64,000 bases of DNA from Isoetes taiwanensis (GCA_021234155.1 JAJEKV010000013.1:6080187-6144186); one strand, 5' to 3'; shown: positions 14,501-27,853, counted from the stretch's first letter. Numbers and translations are program-made. The notes: generated by a model not told the origin, from the letters alone.

Positions 14501-14552
14501 TAGAATAGTAACTAATATGCGCACCACGTTGTCTAAGGCCCTAAAAAAATTA
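8582..14552. other. anonymous AT-rich intergenic DNA
   Basis: I see no supported gene here. Reading frames are short and of low information. Two areas (~8600-8640 and ~12230-13000) are rich in a word close to ATTGCTCAAATT and its complement, which suggests a decayed repeat, but no boundary can be drawn. A 10-bp hairpin lies at 12751-12777. Confidence 0.5.
12751..12777. repeat. perfect 10-bp hairpin
   Basis: GGGAATGGCA (12751-12760) pairs exactly with TGCCATTCCC (12768-12777) across a 7-nt loop. It sits in non-coding DNA near copies of the ATTGCTCAAATT-like word. No function can be assigned. Confidence 0.7.
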
Positions 14553-15240
14553 GGGAAAATTCCAAATATACCCCTAAGGTTAGACATAATTTTCATAATT
14601 CCTAAAATACCCCTACTTAACTAATTCAATGAATTAGTACAGTTTGGCAAATTGCAATCACACATCTGGAGCCACCAAAAACAATTCAACTGCTTCTCAA
14701 ATTTCATAGTTTTTCTTATAGGGAGCCATGAACCTCTTTTCATTTTGGTCAGGATAGATCCGACTCCAAGAAGCTCCATTGAATTCATCAATTTTGGGTC
14801 TAATCCTTCAAATCGTCAACGAACTATAATGTCATGATAGTTTGTGAGCTTATTAGATTCCATTTCAATGAACTCTACTCATCCTCAAATTCCATGGAAG
14901 CAATGTACATTTTATGAGAAAGACTAATCTCTTCTTCTTCATTTTCCTCGACTTAGATAAGCATTTAAAGTCACTTAAGAAGTTGGGTTTCATGAATGCA
15001 TAACCTGCTATATGAATTTGAAAGCTCCTGCTTAACATTCATCAGTAAGTCGAACGATGTTAGATCACGGGATGACCACAACCCGCTCAAATTTAAGCAA
15101 TTAATAACAAGAACATCATTTTAAATTGAAAATTTTGTCAACCAACTAAATCATAGTTAAGTAGGGGTATTTTGGAAATGAAAAACTGCTATAGGTAACT
15201 GAAATATGCCTATCCTTAGGCGATATTTGGAATTTTTTCC
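14553..15240. mobile_element. non-autonomous TIR DNA transposon (Mutator-like or hAT-like), 688 bp
   Basis: The left end reads GGGAAAATTCC, then AAATATACCCCTAAGG and later AAAATACCCCTACTTAACTA. The right end, read on the other strand, starts GGAAAAAATTCC and carries the same blocks in the same order, giving imperfect terminal inverted repeats of roughly 90-110 bp. The direct repeat AAAAATTA flanks it on both sides (14545-14552 and 15241-15248). Eight bases would suit hAT. Long TIRs of this kind are more typical of Mutator-like elements, whose TSD is usually 9 bp, so one base may have changed. The interior has no transposase-like reading frame, so this is a deletion derivative or MITE that depended on an enzyme encoded elsewhere. 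Confidence 0.8.
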
Positions 15241-18200
15241 AAAAATTATGACATCATACACCATTACATCCTACACTTAATAAAAATCCTTGATACCCCT
15301 TTGGCTTTGGACACATATTCATATGAGAAAATCCCCGTAAATGGAGGACATATTCACGAAGTTGTACCTTTTGGGTCAGATAGCCATCCTCGCTATGGAT
15401 GCACAAGTCGGAGTATATAAAATAGGAAAAGGTTAGAGCATACGCTATACCTAGCTTAAGAGTAAATATTCCAATGGGTGTTAATTCAATACATGTACCA
15501 CACAATGTGTTAAACAATTGTAAGGAGAGGTGGAAAGGATTGGGAAGCAAGGTTTCATGCTGCCAAAACCAAAGCTGCCTCGAAGTTTTCACCTCAAAAC
15601 CGCCACAGTACATCCCCTCGAGGAAATGCAAGTCCCGGCCATTCTCGCTAACACAACACGTAATCTTCAACCGGGTGCCCCTTCTACAATCTTGACAACA
15701 AAGCCTCGGGTAGAATGTGATCTCGAATACTTCAGCGAAGCCGCGGTAACCAAAACCGAAGTTGTGGCTGTCGATTCCACATAAACACACAATCAACAAC
15801 GATTATCGATGAGGTTGAAGATGCAGCCTACCGCGACATGCTGTTGATGATGGCGCCAACACCGCTTCAAATATTTCATGGTGATGCTGATGTAGCGTGG
15901 TTGATCAATTGGTGGTGTTCGTATGTTTTGCATACCAAGGTGTGCAAAAGCTTCAAAAAGACGAAGAAAAAAGGTAGTACGATCCAACTCCCTGCATTTT
16001 CGTTGTTCGTAAGAGGACTTAAGTCCTCTTCGGTAAAAAGATCTAGGGTTGCACATGTAGTTAGGAGGCTCACCCACGCATTCTGGCGTTTATAAGAGCT
16101 AACAAATGTCATGGAGAGGTTTTAGAGTTATTTGTTACATAACGGCAACTTCTTAGATCCGGCAGTTGCCGGTCAACCTGGGACATCCGCGGTCGTTGGA
16201 CACCAAAGTGATTTTACAGCAAAGGATAAGTTGGTAGGTGATCCACTATCAAGTGGGAAGCAGTGATCTAACATATAAGGAGGCATTATCAATGTTATGC
16301 CTTCTGTCGTGTCCAGCAACAAGACATCCATATGGCTTTTTAAAAGCCTTCGCTTGTGAGGGTGATAGGCACCCAAGTTCTTTGTCTCCATCCTGGGTCA
16401 AGGCGCTATCAAAGTTCGTAGCGTCTTTACCTCTATTTGCATGAAGAATGGGGTCTATATCTCCCCGCTCTCCCGAACAAGTAAAGCGGGGCCGTGGTCG
16501 ATTTCACATCATTCTTCCGTGCATTAAAAACACTTCCCTTCGTGAAGAGGTGAACATTGCACTTCTCCGGCGTAATGGTAAGAACTCGAGGTTCTCTCTC
16601 ACGGCGAACCGATCCAAGACTATTTTGATTGCCAAGGATAAGTGTCCAGGTATGAATATGGTATACACATTGAGTTCTTTCAGTCTTGTTGGGAATAGAT
16701 GGCCGGCCTTGTGTAGCAAGCTCACTAGGATATGTTGATAAGATACTTAATACAGGTTAAGGAGTAACGTAATTTCATTGAGCCAATTTGCTATAAATAA
16801 GGTACATGCGTAAAGTTGAAGAAAATTCCTCGGCCTCAACTACGAAGAACATTACTTCCCCGCCGGCATATATTTTGAGTAATGTCAGAAGGTATGAGGG
16901 CATGGCCAGCAAGGAAAACCGATCAAGAGTAGTATACCAACCGTGGATTTTATGAAAAGTCGCTATGATAGTGTAGTGCAATTGACTAGATGGTCCACTG
17001 GTTGTTTGTCTCAAAATCCTTGGAATTTTGTTCCATCGAAACCCACCAAGTTGTTTTATGCCCTTTTGAATGGAGATTTCAAGAGTTCATGCATGCATCG
17101 TCATTTCTACTTTAGAGTAAGTAACTTGCTTTGGTGGGAGATGTTTTTCACTACCGGTTATTCAAGAATAAACGGTTAAATTTGTTCTCATTAGTACATG
17201 TTCATGTATTTGTTGCTAGCTCCCTCCTCAAATTTAAAAGATCATCGCCTCGTCGGAACTTTGTATTTTGTTGTCCTGCTGGGCAAGCCCTGTTGAGGGT
17301 GGGTTTGCACATGCTAGGTATATGCCAATATATGCCCGTGCATGCCAATGACCTTAAAACCCATCATAGTCGTAAATGCTCTGCTGCCCCCGGCGGCTAG
17401 AGAGGGTGGAAACCGGGAAACCGTGTCGGGCCTGCTCGAGGTCGCAGATCCTCCACCTTTCTGCTCCCCTCCATAGAGAGCTCCATACACATGCCCTTCA
17501 ACCCCTTCCATAGCGTTGTTTCGTGGATCATGGCACCTATGAGGTGGCAAGACCATTCTCATGCTTCCCATGTATTGTCGTTCATTCTGTATGGGCTCGC
17601 TTTCTCTTGTTAGGGTTTTTGTTCTCAAAAGTTGTCTTTGCCCGCCAAAGATGAGAAAACCGCCTTTGTGGAAACGTAAATTTTATGGCCCGGTCGTAAT
17701 TTTGCAAGTGCTTCGTCGCTTTGGCTGGTTTCGGGGTGATTAGAATCATGGCGTCGCCCCAAGAGAGAAAGTTTCATTTTGGTCGGGCAGAACCATGTTA
17801 CCTTGTGGATCCCGCAGGAAGCTTTTGTTCATGCACTTGCCCTCGCTGGTGCCAGACAGTTTGGGGAGAGAATTTGCGTGACCTCGGTAGGTGCTATCCT
17901 CGAAGGCGTGCGGACTACTTTTGGAACGCATGGAAGTGCAATCGGTCGTCAGGCAAAGGCCATTGTTTGATTAATCCTGGTCACTTATCTTCTTCACAAA
18001 TTTGAAATCGCTTGTCAACTTTGCTCTAAAACAATCTAATGGCCCCTTCAACGCTTCTTATGTTCTCCCAGAACTAACCACTCCTGCTTCCGCATTTTCT
18101 CGACCATGAATGGCGATCGATGATGACAAGACAACGCCATCACTGCGAATCGATTCCTTAGCTCAAAGAAATATCTTTTCGCTGATTCATCCTTAGTTCC

Positions 18201-21200
18201 TCGAAAATTTCACTCTCTGTTTTAGTTGCATTTTGGTACAATAAATGCTCAAGTTCAGATGCTCGACCCACAACACAACTCTCCCCTTTCAATCCACCGC
18301 CGCACTCTCAAACCTTCATATTGTGCATCCAACACGCCTTTTCCTGCCTTCTTATACCACGTTCTCGAACTGGGAAAGGAGTGAGTCCCAACTGTAGAGG
18401 TAGAGAAACTTTTCCAAGCCTTTATGTTACCAAATCATGTAATGCACTAATTAAATGCACAACGCTATAAAGTCCATCCCGGCCTACACCGCAGTAGGAC
18501 AGTTGTTGTTTGGAGTGGAATGTACCGGTGTTTTCACAAGTAAGTCTCATCTTAGCTGGCTTGTAGTGAACCGCTTTTCCATAAATGACTATGACATTCG
18601 TTAGACAATTAGGTCTTTATGCGCCCCATCATCTCTATGATGTTGTCTTTGACAAATCCATCGAAATGCCACCGGTAGATATATGTTGTTGTGAATAAGT
18701 TCCGTTGTTACAAGTTGCTATGCAAATCATATTGTTGGAGGACATTATGGATTGTGCGCTTCAGCCTAGAACTTTATTCACCTAATTTTAGATGCTTAGT
18801 ATGCTATATTTAATATAAGCGCCATCTTTGCAATAATTTTAGGATTTTGATGCAACTTTGGTAACTTCTTTAAACTCTGTACTTCAAATACACCCATACG
18901 GTGGAGAATCTTCGCCATCGACAAATTAGGGTCGCACTGGTTGACGAGAGTTAAAGTGCATGTGTTTGTCTAATTTAGAGAAGGCTAATCATTATTTACA
19001 AAGAGTTTCGCACAAAACTAAGGTATTTTGTAGGCTCTTAATGTGTTCTTTCACTTCGCATATCATTTTGTAATCAGATTATTTCTATTTTCTTCATGCA
19101 AGAGTGCAAATACCCTGTAGTCTTGGTATAACACCTAAATTGAACTGCACGAGAAATGTACAATACCAAATTGTTTGAGGTAGCGTTTCACAAAAGGCAT
19201 GTATACCCTTTATCATTTCTGGCAGCCAGGTTCTTTGGTAATTTAACCTTTCAACGCTCATTCTCTATCATGCTCACATTGCGTGGTGTCACCCATGTGA
19301 TATGTCGCGACAGCAACTACAATCGCCTTCCATCATTACCGAGTGGAGATAATACCTGCAACGCATTGTGTATGTCATTTGGTTAACAGCCTTAGTATGG
19401 GTATACTTAGCTTACCCTTTTCCTTGAAGATTTGATTGGCTTTCACAACCTGTTTCCGCCAGCACTGCTCCGCGTAAAGGTTTGTGCTGTCTCTACCGCT
19501 ATGGACAAGTACAACACCATGGAGGTATATAATTAAATGCTCCATGCACATGAACAAGTTTTTCTATTTCACTTGATTTTGTTATTGTGCTAATATATGT
19601 AAAGATCGCGAATTTATTCGCAGTACCAAATTTAAAAATGGCGAGACTGCGTGTTCGCCCTACCGCCTCACAATCATCGCATGGCTTTCATTCAAAAGAG
19701 TTCTACAACTTTCTTACCGCGAAAACACCTATTTTTCCTTGGCATAACGCAGTGTGTTCTAATGACCGGGCTGATCAAGATAAAAGCATCCTCGAAAGTA
19801 CGTAGATTATCCTTCGTGCCCGGACGACTAACCGATGACCATATACTTTATGATCGCACACGCTACAAGAGCAACTTCGTGAACAAGACTTATCATGGGG
19901 TATCTTCTAAAACCCCATTTCTACTAGGATTGTCAATTTCACCCATTTATGCATTTTGGTTATTGTTACATTGAGGCATTAATAAGCTTACTGTGGGAGA
20001 TAAAATTGTTAGCGTTAGCAGATAATGGTAGCGTATACGCATCGCAAAGCATGGATGCGCATTGCGCCAGCCACAAAATTCATGAGTTGAACTCCGCTAT
20101 GCAAACTTTTGTCTCTTCCTTCGCCTCTTGTATTTGTTTCAGAATTTCTATCAATCTTTTACCAGCCGTAACATGGTTGCATAATATTCTTTTGTGGTGA
20201 AGGTCCCGAAAGGAACTCGAGCAATTCATTTTGCTATTACATTTGTACATAACTTATAATAGTGTAATAAACTATTGAATTGTTATAGTATACCCTTCTA
20301 CCACTTGTTTCAGGGTATTAGTGAGTCAAAATTGCGGCCGTATTTGGATTAATCAAGCACTATGATTCACAACTAAGTAAAAGTATTAACCAATCCGTCC
20401 ACGTGAGCCATTACCTTTTAGTTGGTATCGAACTTCAACCAAGTGATTCTTCAATGTAGAAGCTAAACGATGCAAACTTTAAGTATAAATTCCTGTTAAA
20501 AGCAATGGTAGGAAATGCCGAAAATAGGTAATGTGCATTAATACCACCCATACTCTCTCGGTAACCATAAGCACTGGTGATGGTTCAATTTACTAAATAG
20601 CCACAATATAATGCCTTATGCATACACTTTGTTGTCATATGGGATGATTTAATGCATTTCAGTCTGTTTGCACGGTTAATATTACATACCAACAAGACAT
20701 AAGCCTCATAGGCAGCGCAAATCCGGTACTTACGCTTGGCAACATCCCTAAACACCAACATCCAATTATCAAATTTCCTCAACTGCATTGTATTCAAGAT
20801 GATATCCCAATGCCATAAAAGGAAACATCTTTGCCAACAGTCAGCCGCATTCTACATTGAAAGCATGTTTGTCTTTATTTTGTATTAGCGACGCGCCGCC
20901 AAGGCCGCCAACATTTTTTCGGGAACGGCGCTGGACCAACGCCCAACATTCTTCGCACGCAGCCGCGATTCTGCATCGATGTATAAACTTCGTAAGATCT
21001 TACATCTTAACCTAATTTAGAAATATCAGCTGCAATTAGTGAAGCGTAGAAGCGCCAATAGCTCTTCAAGTGTTCCAATGCCGAGACAATAAGAAGGTCT
21101 TCATTTATAAGATGGAGTTTTGTTGATGCTCCACAATACTTCATGACTACCTAGGGCTATATGCCGCGCCTGGCATTCAACTCCCCGCATGTAATCATTA

Positions 21201-21295
21201 ATATCATTCATATATTTCATATCCATAATTATCCCAAAATGATAATATCATTGTATCTATATATATGCGCTGATTGATATCTTCTAATTAAATCC
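15241..21295. other. anonymous intergenic DNA
   Basis: No gene is supported. The segment 16100-18000 is somewhat richer in GC and carries several overlapping open frames of 60-105 codons on both strands, including one at 17779-17970. None shows a family motif I recognise. It could be a decayed transposon. The rest is AT-rich without structure that I can name. Confidence 0.45.
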
Positions 21296-22115
21296 CCGGC
21301 CAAACTTAATAAATGCAAAGGCAATAATACGTTCTCGATAATTTAATAAATGCAGTTAAATGCTAATAAATGCAAAGTGCACACATGTCGCTTTGATAAC
21401 TCAATAAATGCACAAAGCCGTGATATCGTCGCTAATAAATGCAAAGCCGCATTAATGGTCGCGAATAAATGCAAAGCCGTGCATAATGGTCAACAATGCA
21501 GTAAAGGGTATTAATAGTCGCTAATAAATGCAAAGTGCACACATACCGTATTGATAACCGCAATAAATGCAGTTGGTTAATGTCATAATAAATGCAAAGC
21601 ATATTAACGGTCAATGCGCGAGGCCAATTGGTTACACGAAAAACGCAAAGGCGCGACATTGTCGTTTCGATAACTGCACAAATCTCAAAGCTGCATTAAC
21701 GGGCCAAAAATCTAAAGTGTATTAACGGTCGCTAATAAAATGCAAAGGGCCATAAATGCTGAAGGAATGAACGCGGTCATCCTGCGGTGGCTCTTCATAT
21801 CTTCCACCATAACGCCATAAATGCCCTCAAATCTGAAATTAATGCCCAATAAATGCTTTATAATCAATGAATGCACACAATATTCAGAGGTTATTAATGA
21901 CGCAATAAATGCTTTACAATCAATGAATGCATTGACCGTATTAACGCGGTCATGTAACGCCAACATCAATGGTAAATATTCGAAGTCGAATGCTTTATAT
22001 AATCAATGAATGCAAAACACGCAAAGAAGGTTATTAAGGGTCGCGAATAAATGCCTTCCAATAAAATGCCTTTATAAGTAATAAATGCACACAAAAATAT
22101 CGTACATGTTTTAAG
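21296..22115. repeat. degenerate array of a short AATAAATGC-containing repeat
   Basis: About twenty copies of an AATAAATGC-like word recur over 0.8 kb, mostly 25-60 bp apart. In 21350-21760 the surrounding unit is close to GTCGCTAATAAATGCAAAG followed by a GCATTAA-like spacer. In 21840-22090 a second version appears, with CAATAAATGC then TTTATAATCAATGAATGC repeated about three times. The copies vary in spacing and sequence, so this is an old minisatellite or a higher-order array, not a simple microsatellite. No reading frame explains it. Confidence 0.8.
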
Positions 22116-22629
22116 AATTTTGAAGGAACAAAATGAAGGAGAACGAAAATTGACACTCACTGGGTTAGGAAAGGATAGCATCTTATGCTAATCTAGTTTT
22201 TTGCCTCGTAACGCCTTTTATACATTAGAACATTGTAGAAGCATTGAATATTACACTCATGTTGCCTTTAACGTGCTCAATGTCACTCCACCAATCGTCT
22301 TTGTTGGTTCATGAACTTTATGCTCGATACCAAACAACGCTGGCACTTTTTTCTAGTATACCCAATATCCATAGTAACATCGCACCCCAAGTGCTCTCTT
22401 CTATTTACTCCCATCTCCACCGACCTTCATGTTTTCCTTTTCCTCCCACGCTCATGTTCTCTATTACAACCCCGTTTCTACCCTTTACCAATTTAACCAG
22501 TTGATGGTAAAAATAACCTCTCTATCCCTACCACGCTTGCGCGCTTTGTACCATAGTTGTAATTCCAATAAGAATGCCCCTCAAATCACACACCTGCTGG
22601 AATACTTTACCCTCAAGAAAACCGGAGGG

Positions 22630-22950
22630 CACCGCGGCTAAAGACCTGTTTTTTTGTTTTTCTTTCTTTTTTTTTGGTAAATGAGGTAGGAGCCGCTGTG
22701 TGTTGCATGGAGAAAGTGCATCCTTCCCGTGCGAGCGGTGGCTTGCATGTCCTCAATCTCAAAAGTTCTTCCAAGTTCCCGTCGATCCCCGCCACGTGGG
22801 CTGCTGCATACCATGTGAAATGCATCCGCTTTGTTCGCCTTTTGGAGCACTATGTTGCTTTTGGCAAACCTGTAATTAAACCTCGGGCCAGACTTCTATT
22901 CCCACATGCATCGCCTTTTGAAAGGCTTATAACGCTCGGGTAAATGGTCG
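22630..22950 (+). pseudogene. possible L1-type LINE remnant (region downstream of the RT)
   Basis: The + strand frame at 22674-22943 contains MEKVHPSRASGGLHVLNLK. This resembles the post-RT stretch of plant L1 ORF2, where a W-K-V-C-P-K segment leads into GGLG-x-x-N-L. The region is richer in GC than its surroundings, and a short T/C-rich run precedes it (22645-22675). No RT core or tail was found next to it. The resemblance is short, so the call is tentative. Confidence 0.3.
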
Positions 22951-25900
22951 CCTTTGTGGCCATTGACCCTGCTGTAAAGCACCTCTTTTCCCTTTTGTGG
23001 GTTTCCCTTTATCGTCATTTTAAGAGGTGGTCGGTAGCATTTCCATGCATAATGCGTGATACTACAATGAGCTTCTTTGGGCCGCCAAGATTTTCGTGAA
23101 AATATCATCTCGACTTGCAGTGTGGACTTACATGTATGGAATGTGTCGTACATAACTCTCTTATAAATTTAACTCATCGGGAGTACGCTTCAGGTATCTC
23201 TGTTCGACTGCTACAGACTTGATGTAAGCCCCTTTGCCTCCATCTTCTCATTAAGACATCAGCAGAGAGCATTTTCGCATGTGAAATCAACAGATTCGAT
23301 AAAGTCATTCCCAAGCACTCTGCTTTCTCAAAGTGATTATTCGCATCACTCGGGCCGAGTGAATGTGGTCCATTCATTTAAGCCACAAGTCGCATTCATT
23401 CTCTGTTGTTGCCCCAGACTATTGAACACCGCTTATTCTCAGGTGACCTATCACATGGGCATGGACTCAAGCTCGTTTTTTGTTGCATACCAATAGTCAA
23501 CAAATTCTCCTCGGTTCACTCCCTCGACGTTGGCCGAGATTTAAGAAACTAGCGTCTTATATACGTACATTGTGGACTATTGAAAAGCCACGCCACCTAG
23601 TCTTCAGCAAAAACGTTTCCCACACTTCTGAGATTTAAGATATTGAGTATTTATCAATATTTTGTGTCCACACTATTTGATGATGGATAGTATTTGAAAT
23701 GAGATCTTATCTCCATCTCATTTAATTGTTCTCGGCACAGAACTTTGAAGTTTTAATATATGTGTGAAGGCCTGTTAAAGTTCCCAAAAATAATTGACTG
23801 AGCAAAAACCCCAGGGTTGCCACCCAATATCTACCCCAATATCCTTCCACGTTCAATGCTAGGCGCTTTTCTAGTTTATTACTAAATTCATCATATTTCC
23901 TTCTAAAATAAATTGCAAGCTCCACAACAAACAGCAATAGGACTCATATTTGTATTGTGGAGCCATTCGTACCTACATTTGAGAAAAGCTCGGAAGGTTT
24001 GTTGAAAGACGTACCATGTGCCTAAAACCAAAAGCTGAACATACATTTCTCAGAAGAACAGAAAAAGGGAAGAGAGTTAGGGGAAAAACAAAATTGATAA
24101 ACCAAAGTATGGAAGCAATCAGATGTTGAGCAATTCCAAAAGAGTGGTAAATTTTACTAGAGGAAGATTTGTTTAGAATTAAAGAATTACGGCCTCAGGT
24201 GGAACTTGCAAGGCTTCAACACCTTGAACCAAGAGATACAGATAATGCTGATGGTAACATGGATTAGCCATGTATCTATTGACTTTACCACCAATTCAGC
24301 CGGTCATAACCTTCAAGTGACATTTTCTGCAGCCGACCACCTAGAAGACCAAATTACCACCTTTAGTTGATGTAATACTGGTGTCACGCCACAACCAATG
24401 CTGTTAAGCATTACACGCAGCACCCACGGAACTCAATCAACATCCAAACTTAACTTCTAATATCTAGAATCGTCCCCTACCAGAAGTAGACATGCCAACA
24501 TTGTGCTTTCAGCGAGTTCTGCATGGCAAAATCGAGCTCAATAAACATCTCACCAGTCCCACCCGCCGAAATTTCAAAGTTCCATGCCCGAAGTCCCGGC
24601 CGAATGAGTCTCCTTGTCAACGCCGTCCCGATCTGCTTGCCCGTGCCACTGCCTCCAGTCTCCCAGCCTGAGGTATCTTCGCCGGTCCAGCAATGGGCCC
24701 AAATCCTCCAAACTCCAGCAGTCTCCCACACCCCGCCCCATCCACGTTCTCCTGCTCGATGAATCAAAAACATGGTTCTCGGTCCTGAGTGAACATCCCT
24801 GCCCACCCAAAGATATCCCGCAGATCAGGTTAGACGATCAATTCGAGTCTGAGGCATTTCACCCTTCATGTCCAGTCTATTATGAATTCTCCTCAAAACT
24901 GACTGTGATTATAATTCCAAATGCATAGCTCTTTTCCTTCACCAACAAGACCTGAAGAAAGTTGTTAGCTGAGCAGGCTAGGTGCGGTGAAAATGACCTC
25001 AGATCACTTCCTCTTCTTTCTCTCATTGAGGTGATAATGATAACAAACGGAAAGGTGCGCTCCCACTTTGTTTACCTCAAGTCAGCCACTACTTCTTTAC
25101 CGGCGACAACAGCAACAAGTGGAAGTCATGTTCTCTTCCCATCCCTAATGGGCATCAATGAAAGTTTCTAGAAAATAAAATGGGTAGCAAAGAAAAAACA
25201 TGAGAAAACAAGGTCACATCAACCTCTGCCTGCTAGTAGCTATATAAAATTCTCAAGCTCTTACTCTCAATGTTTCAGTTAAGTATTTTATTTGCGCAAC
25301 AGATAGCCGTATTATGAATTGATGTAATAATTGGTCTCATAGACACAAGCGATCTTCCACAGCCCTTGATATATCTTTCTTTCTTTCCATTTGTTGTTAT
25401 CACATTTGTTGGCAACCACCATTGAACGATCTATTATTTGCCATCCCAACCGCCAAAACGCCAAACCAAGTTTCTGGATTTTGCCTTTTCTTCAGCCGCC
25501 AGCTTGCTTGTTTCCTGTTCTTGAGCCGCGTCCTTCATGTTCAGGATCAATCATATGCTTAGTAGTAGCAAATCGAAACCCAATAGCTAAAGGCGTCCAG
25601 TAGCTGCATGTTTCTGCAATTAACTTGTTTTATATTTCGCTACTCAACACCACGGAATAGCAGTTAACTGCAGATATATTAACAATTCATCACTTCAGCC
25701 GCCATCAACATTCAATTTCTATTCTAAAAATCTTAACTAGCTTACTATTCTGTGTGTAGGTTTTAATGTTGCACATCCTGAATTGTAGAGCAACCCAAAT
25801 TGTGGTTCCATAAATGTGTGGCATGCCCTTTTCTTCTATATATGTGATCTGCCGGAACCTGGCCCCTTTCTTTACCATCTGGACACATACCAAAACCACA

Positions 25901-27208
25901 CCTACCTGGAAATTGTTGTTCACAATACATCTATCTGGAGCCCCCTCTAATCTCGTCCTGCCTCCCGCCACAAGAGTCTATGGGGTTGACCCACATGTCA
26001 TGAATCATTACGTGCCTGATCAACTTTATACTTGCATATCTCTGGTCCACCATATAGGAAACAGGTTTGCCTCCTTAGAATTTCCCTCGTCACCACCTCG
26101 TACAATCATCAGGCTATTGAAGATCTTCTGATACTGGAATGGTTGAAGGAGCCTGGGGAGCTGGAACATTCTTCCCTTATACCCATCATCCACAATTTAC
26201 TCTGCCTCCGTGCAATTTTAATAAATGACCACTGAAACGATCCTTCTGCACATATAGGTCAGGTCAAATTTTCTGCATTGGCATTCAGACCTGGTAATGA
26301 ATAGGAAAAGGCATACCATGCACAACCCTAGCTTCCTCCTCACATATATCAAAACTTATTCAGCATCTGAACTGTGTTTATAATGGCACTGCTCACCCCT
26401 ACCTAATCCATATCGGTCTCTTCCACTTAATATTAGTTTCCTCCCACTTTGGTGGATGCAAAAGCCACAGCAGAAAGCAGAAACAAAGCGTAGTCGAAAT
26501 ACCACAGAGTGTACTTGATCTGGACTACCATTATTGTGTACCCTCAAGAAGTTCTTTGATCCTAAATTAGGAATGTTCTTATCCATCTCGGCTAATTCCA
26601 GCATCTAAGGTTAGAGGTCAAATCACATATAGGTCAGGCGCCTAGTGTACTGGATGATGGGAGAGCTGCTTACCTTCTCAACAAAACACGCTGCTGTATT
26701 TTCTAAAGCGAGTCCAGCTTTTGATTAAATTGATCTCCCTACTAAATCATAGTTAAGAAAAAGCATAAACATCACGATATGTAAATGACCTCGGATGGGA
26801 GCAAGATCAGCTAGCTTCAAAGTTCGCTGCAGTTCGATGACATAATGATTCTCTCCAAAACTTAGCGCGGGCCACCATTGCTCGACCTAATCACTGAGGA
26901 CAACAAATACCAAACAATCTGAAATTTTGCATGACTCAACTGAATGGAACAGAAATCCATGAAATACTTTTCTGATTAACATATGAACAACATTACAAGA
27001 AGTTTCCGCAGGAGTAAGACAGAACTGCACAGAAAAGGGAAAAGCGTTGCAAACATTCTCCAAGCATGTTTGGCTTACCATATTGTGGATGGATCTCGGC
27101 AGTCCATGAACTCAAAATGGTGCATGCAGCAGACAACAAAAAATCAGGAAGATGAATCATCCTATGTTTATTCACTTGAATTAATTAATACATGTAAAAA
27201 TTGTATCA
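22951..27208. other. anonymous intergenic DNA
   Basis: Nothing here can be supported as a gene. Overlapping open frames at 24477-24928, 25705-26131 and 26356-26604 are of better composition than the background and could be old exons on the minus strand, for example one ending WNFEISAGGTGEMFIELDF. I recognise no family, and I see no consistent splice structure joining them. Confidence 0.4.
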
Positions 27209-27282
27209 GCCGTCCTAGCTCAGTTTGGTAGAGCGCGTGGCTTTTAACCACGTGGTCGTGGGTTCGAGTCCCACGGACGGCG
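27209..27282 (+). tRNA. tRNA-Lys (anticodon UUU)
   Basis: The 74-nt cloverleaf is complete. The acceptor stem GCCGTCC (27209-27215) pairs with GGACGGC (27275-27281), with discriminator G at 27282. The D arm AGCTCAGTTTGGTAGAGC contains box A. The anticodon stem CGTGG/CCACG holds the loop CTTTTAA (anticodon TTT), and the T arm GTGGG-TTCGAGT-CCCAC contains box B. There is no intron and no encoded CCA, as expected for a nuclear plant gene. The D loop has one T more than the common plant form. No strong run of four T's follows directly. All stems pair, so it is probably functional. Confidence 0.95.
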
Positions 27283-27853
27283 ATTGTGTTTCCTTCCCAT
27301 TACCAGGTAGGTCCTCAAAAGTTTTCTGCGGTCATTTAAATCACACGAAAGTAAGTTTCCTTTATTTAATGGCAGGTTCATAGCGTCTGGCAAACTTGTT
27401 ATATTTTAAACGTAAAGTTTGGTTAGGCTTCATTCTGTCACTTTCATTCTACCATGTTTTTCTTTTTCAGAAAATGTCTTCGCTAATTGTAATTCTGCCT
27501 ATCGCAATTTATAACAAATTTGCTTTCTTGCACCGCTTATACAACAAATTTGTATACCAAACCCCCAACACGACTCATCCATCGCTAAAAAACTACAAAC
27601 TCCAATCCTTTCAAGATTGAAGCAACAAAACCACTCCAGATCTACACCTAGCCGTGACCTAAAATTCACAACATTTTTTTTCTTTTGAACCATTGCAAAA
27701 GTCACATCCAAAATATTCAAAAATGGATTTTGATCTTTGGCGGCAATTAAAGCCGCCGTCGCTGGCATTGCCTACAATACATGAATCATAGTCCCAACCA
27801 TGCAATGCCCTCCATTATGAAACTCAATATTGAAGTTTATGACAGTAAAGTTC

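Noticed and set aside
15254-16112. 181-codon minus-strand frame (15254-15799) and overlapping frames around 15.8-16.1 kb
   Set aside because: Open on both strands, with no recognised motif or repeat identity. I could not support a gene.
21296-22115. CRISPR-like reading of the AATAAATGC array
   Set aside because: Repeats are short, degenerate and irregularly spaced, and the window is plant nuclear DNA. There are no cas genes.
24477-26604. Possible minus-strand exons (24477-24806, 25705-25971, 26356-26604)
   Set aside because: No recognised family and no consistent splice sites joining them. Kept only as a note in the intergenic entry.
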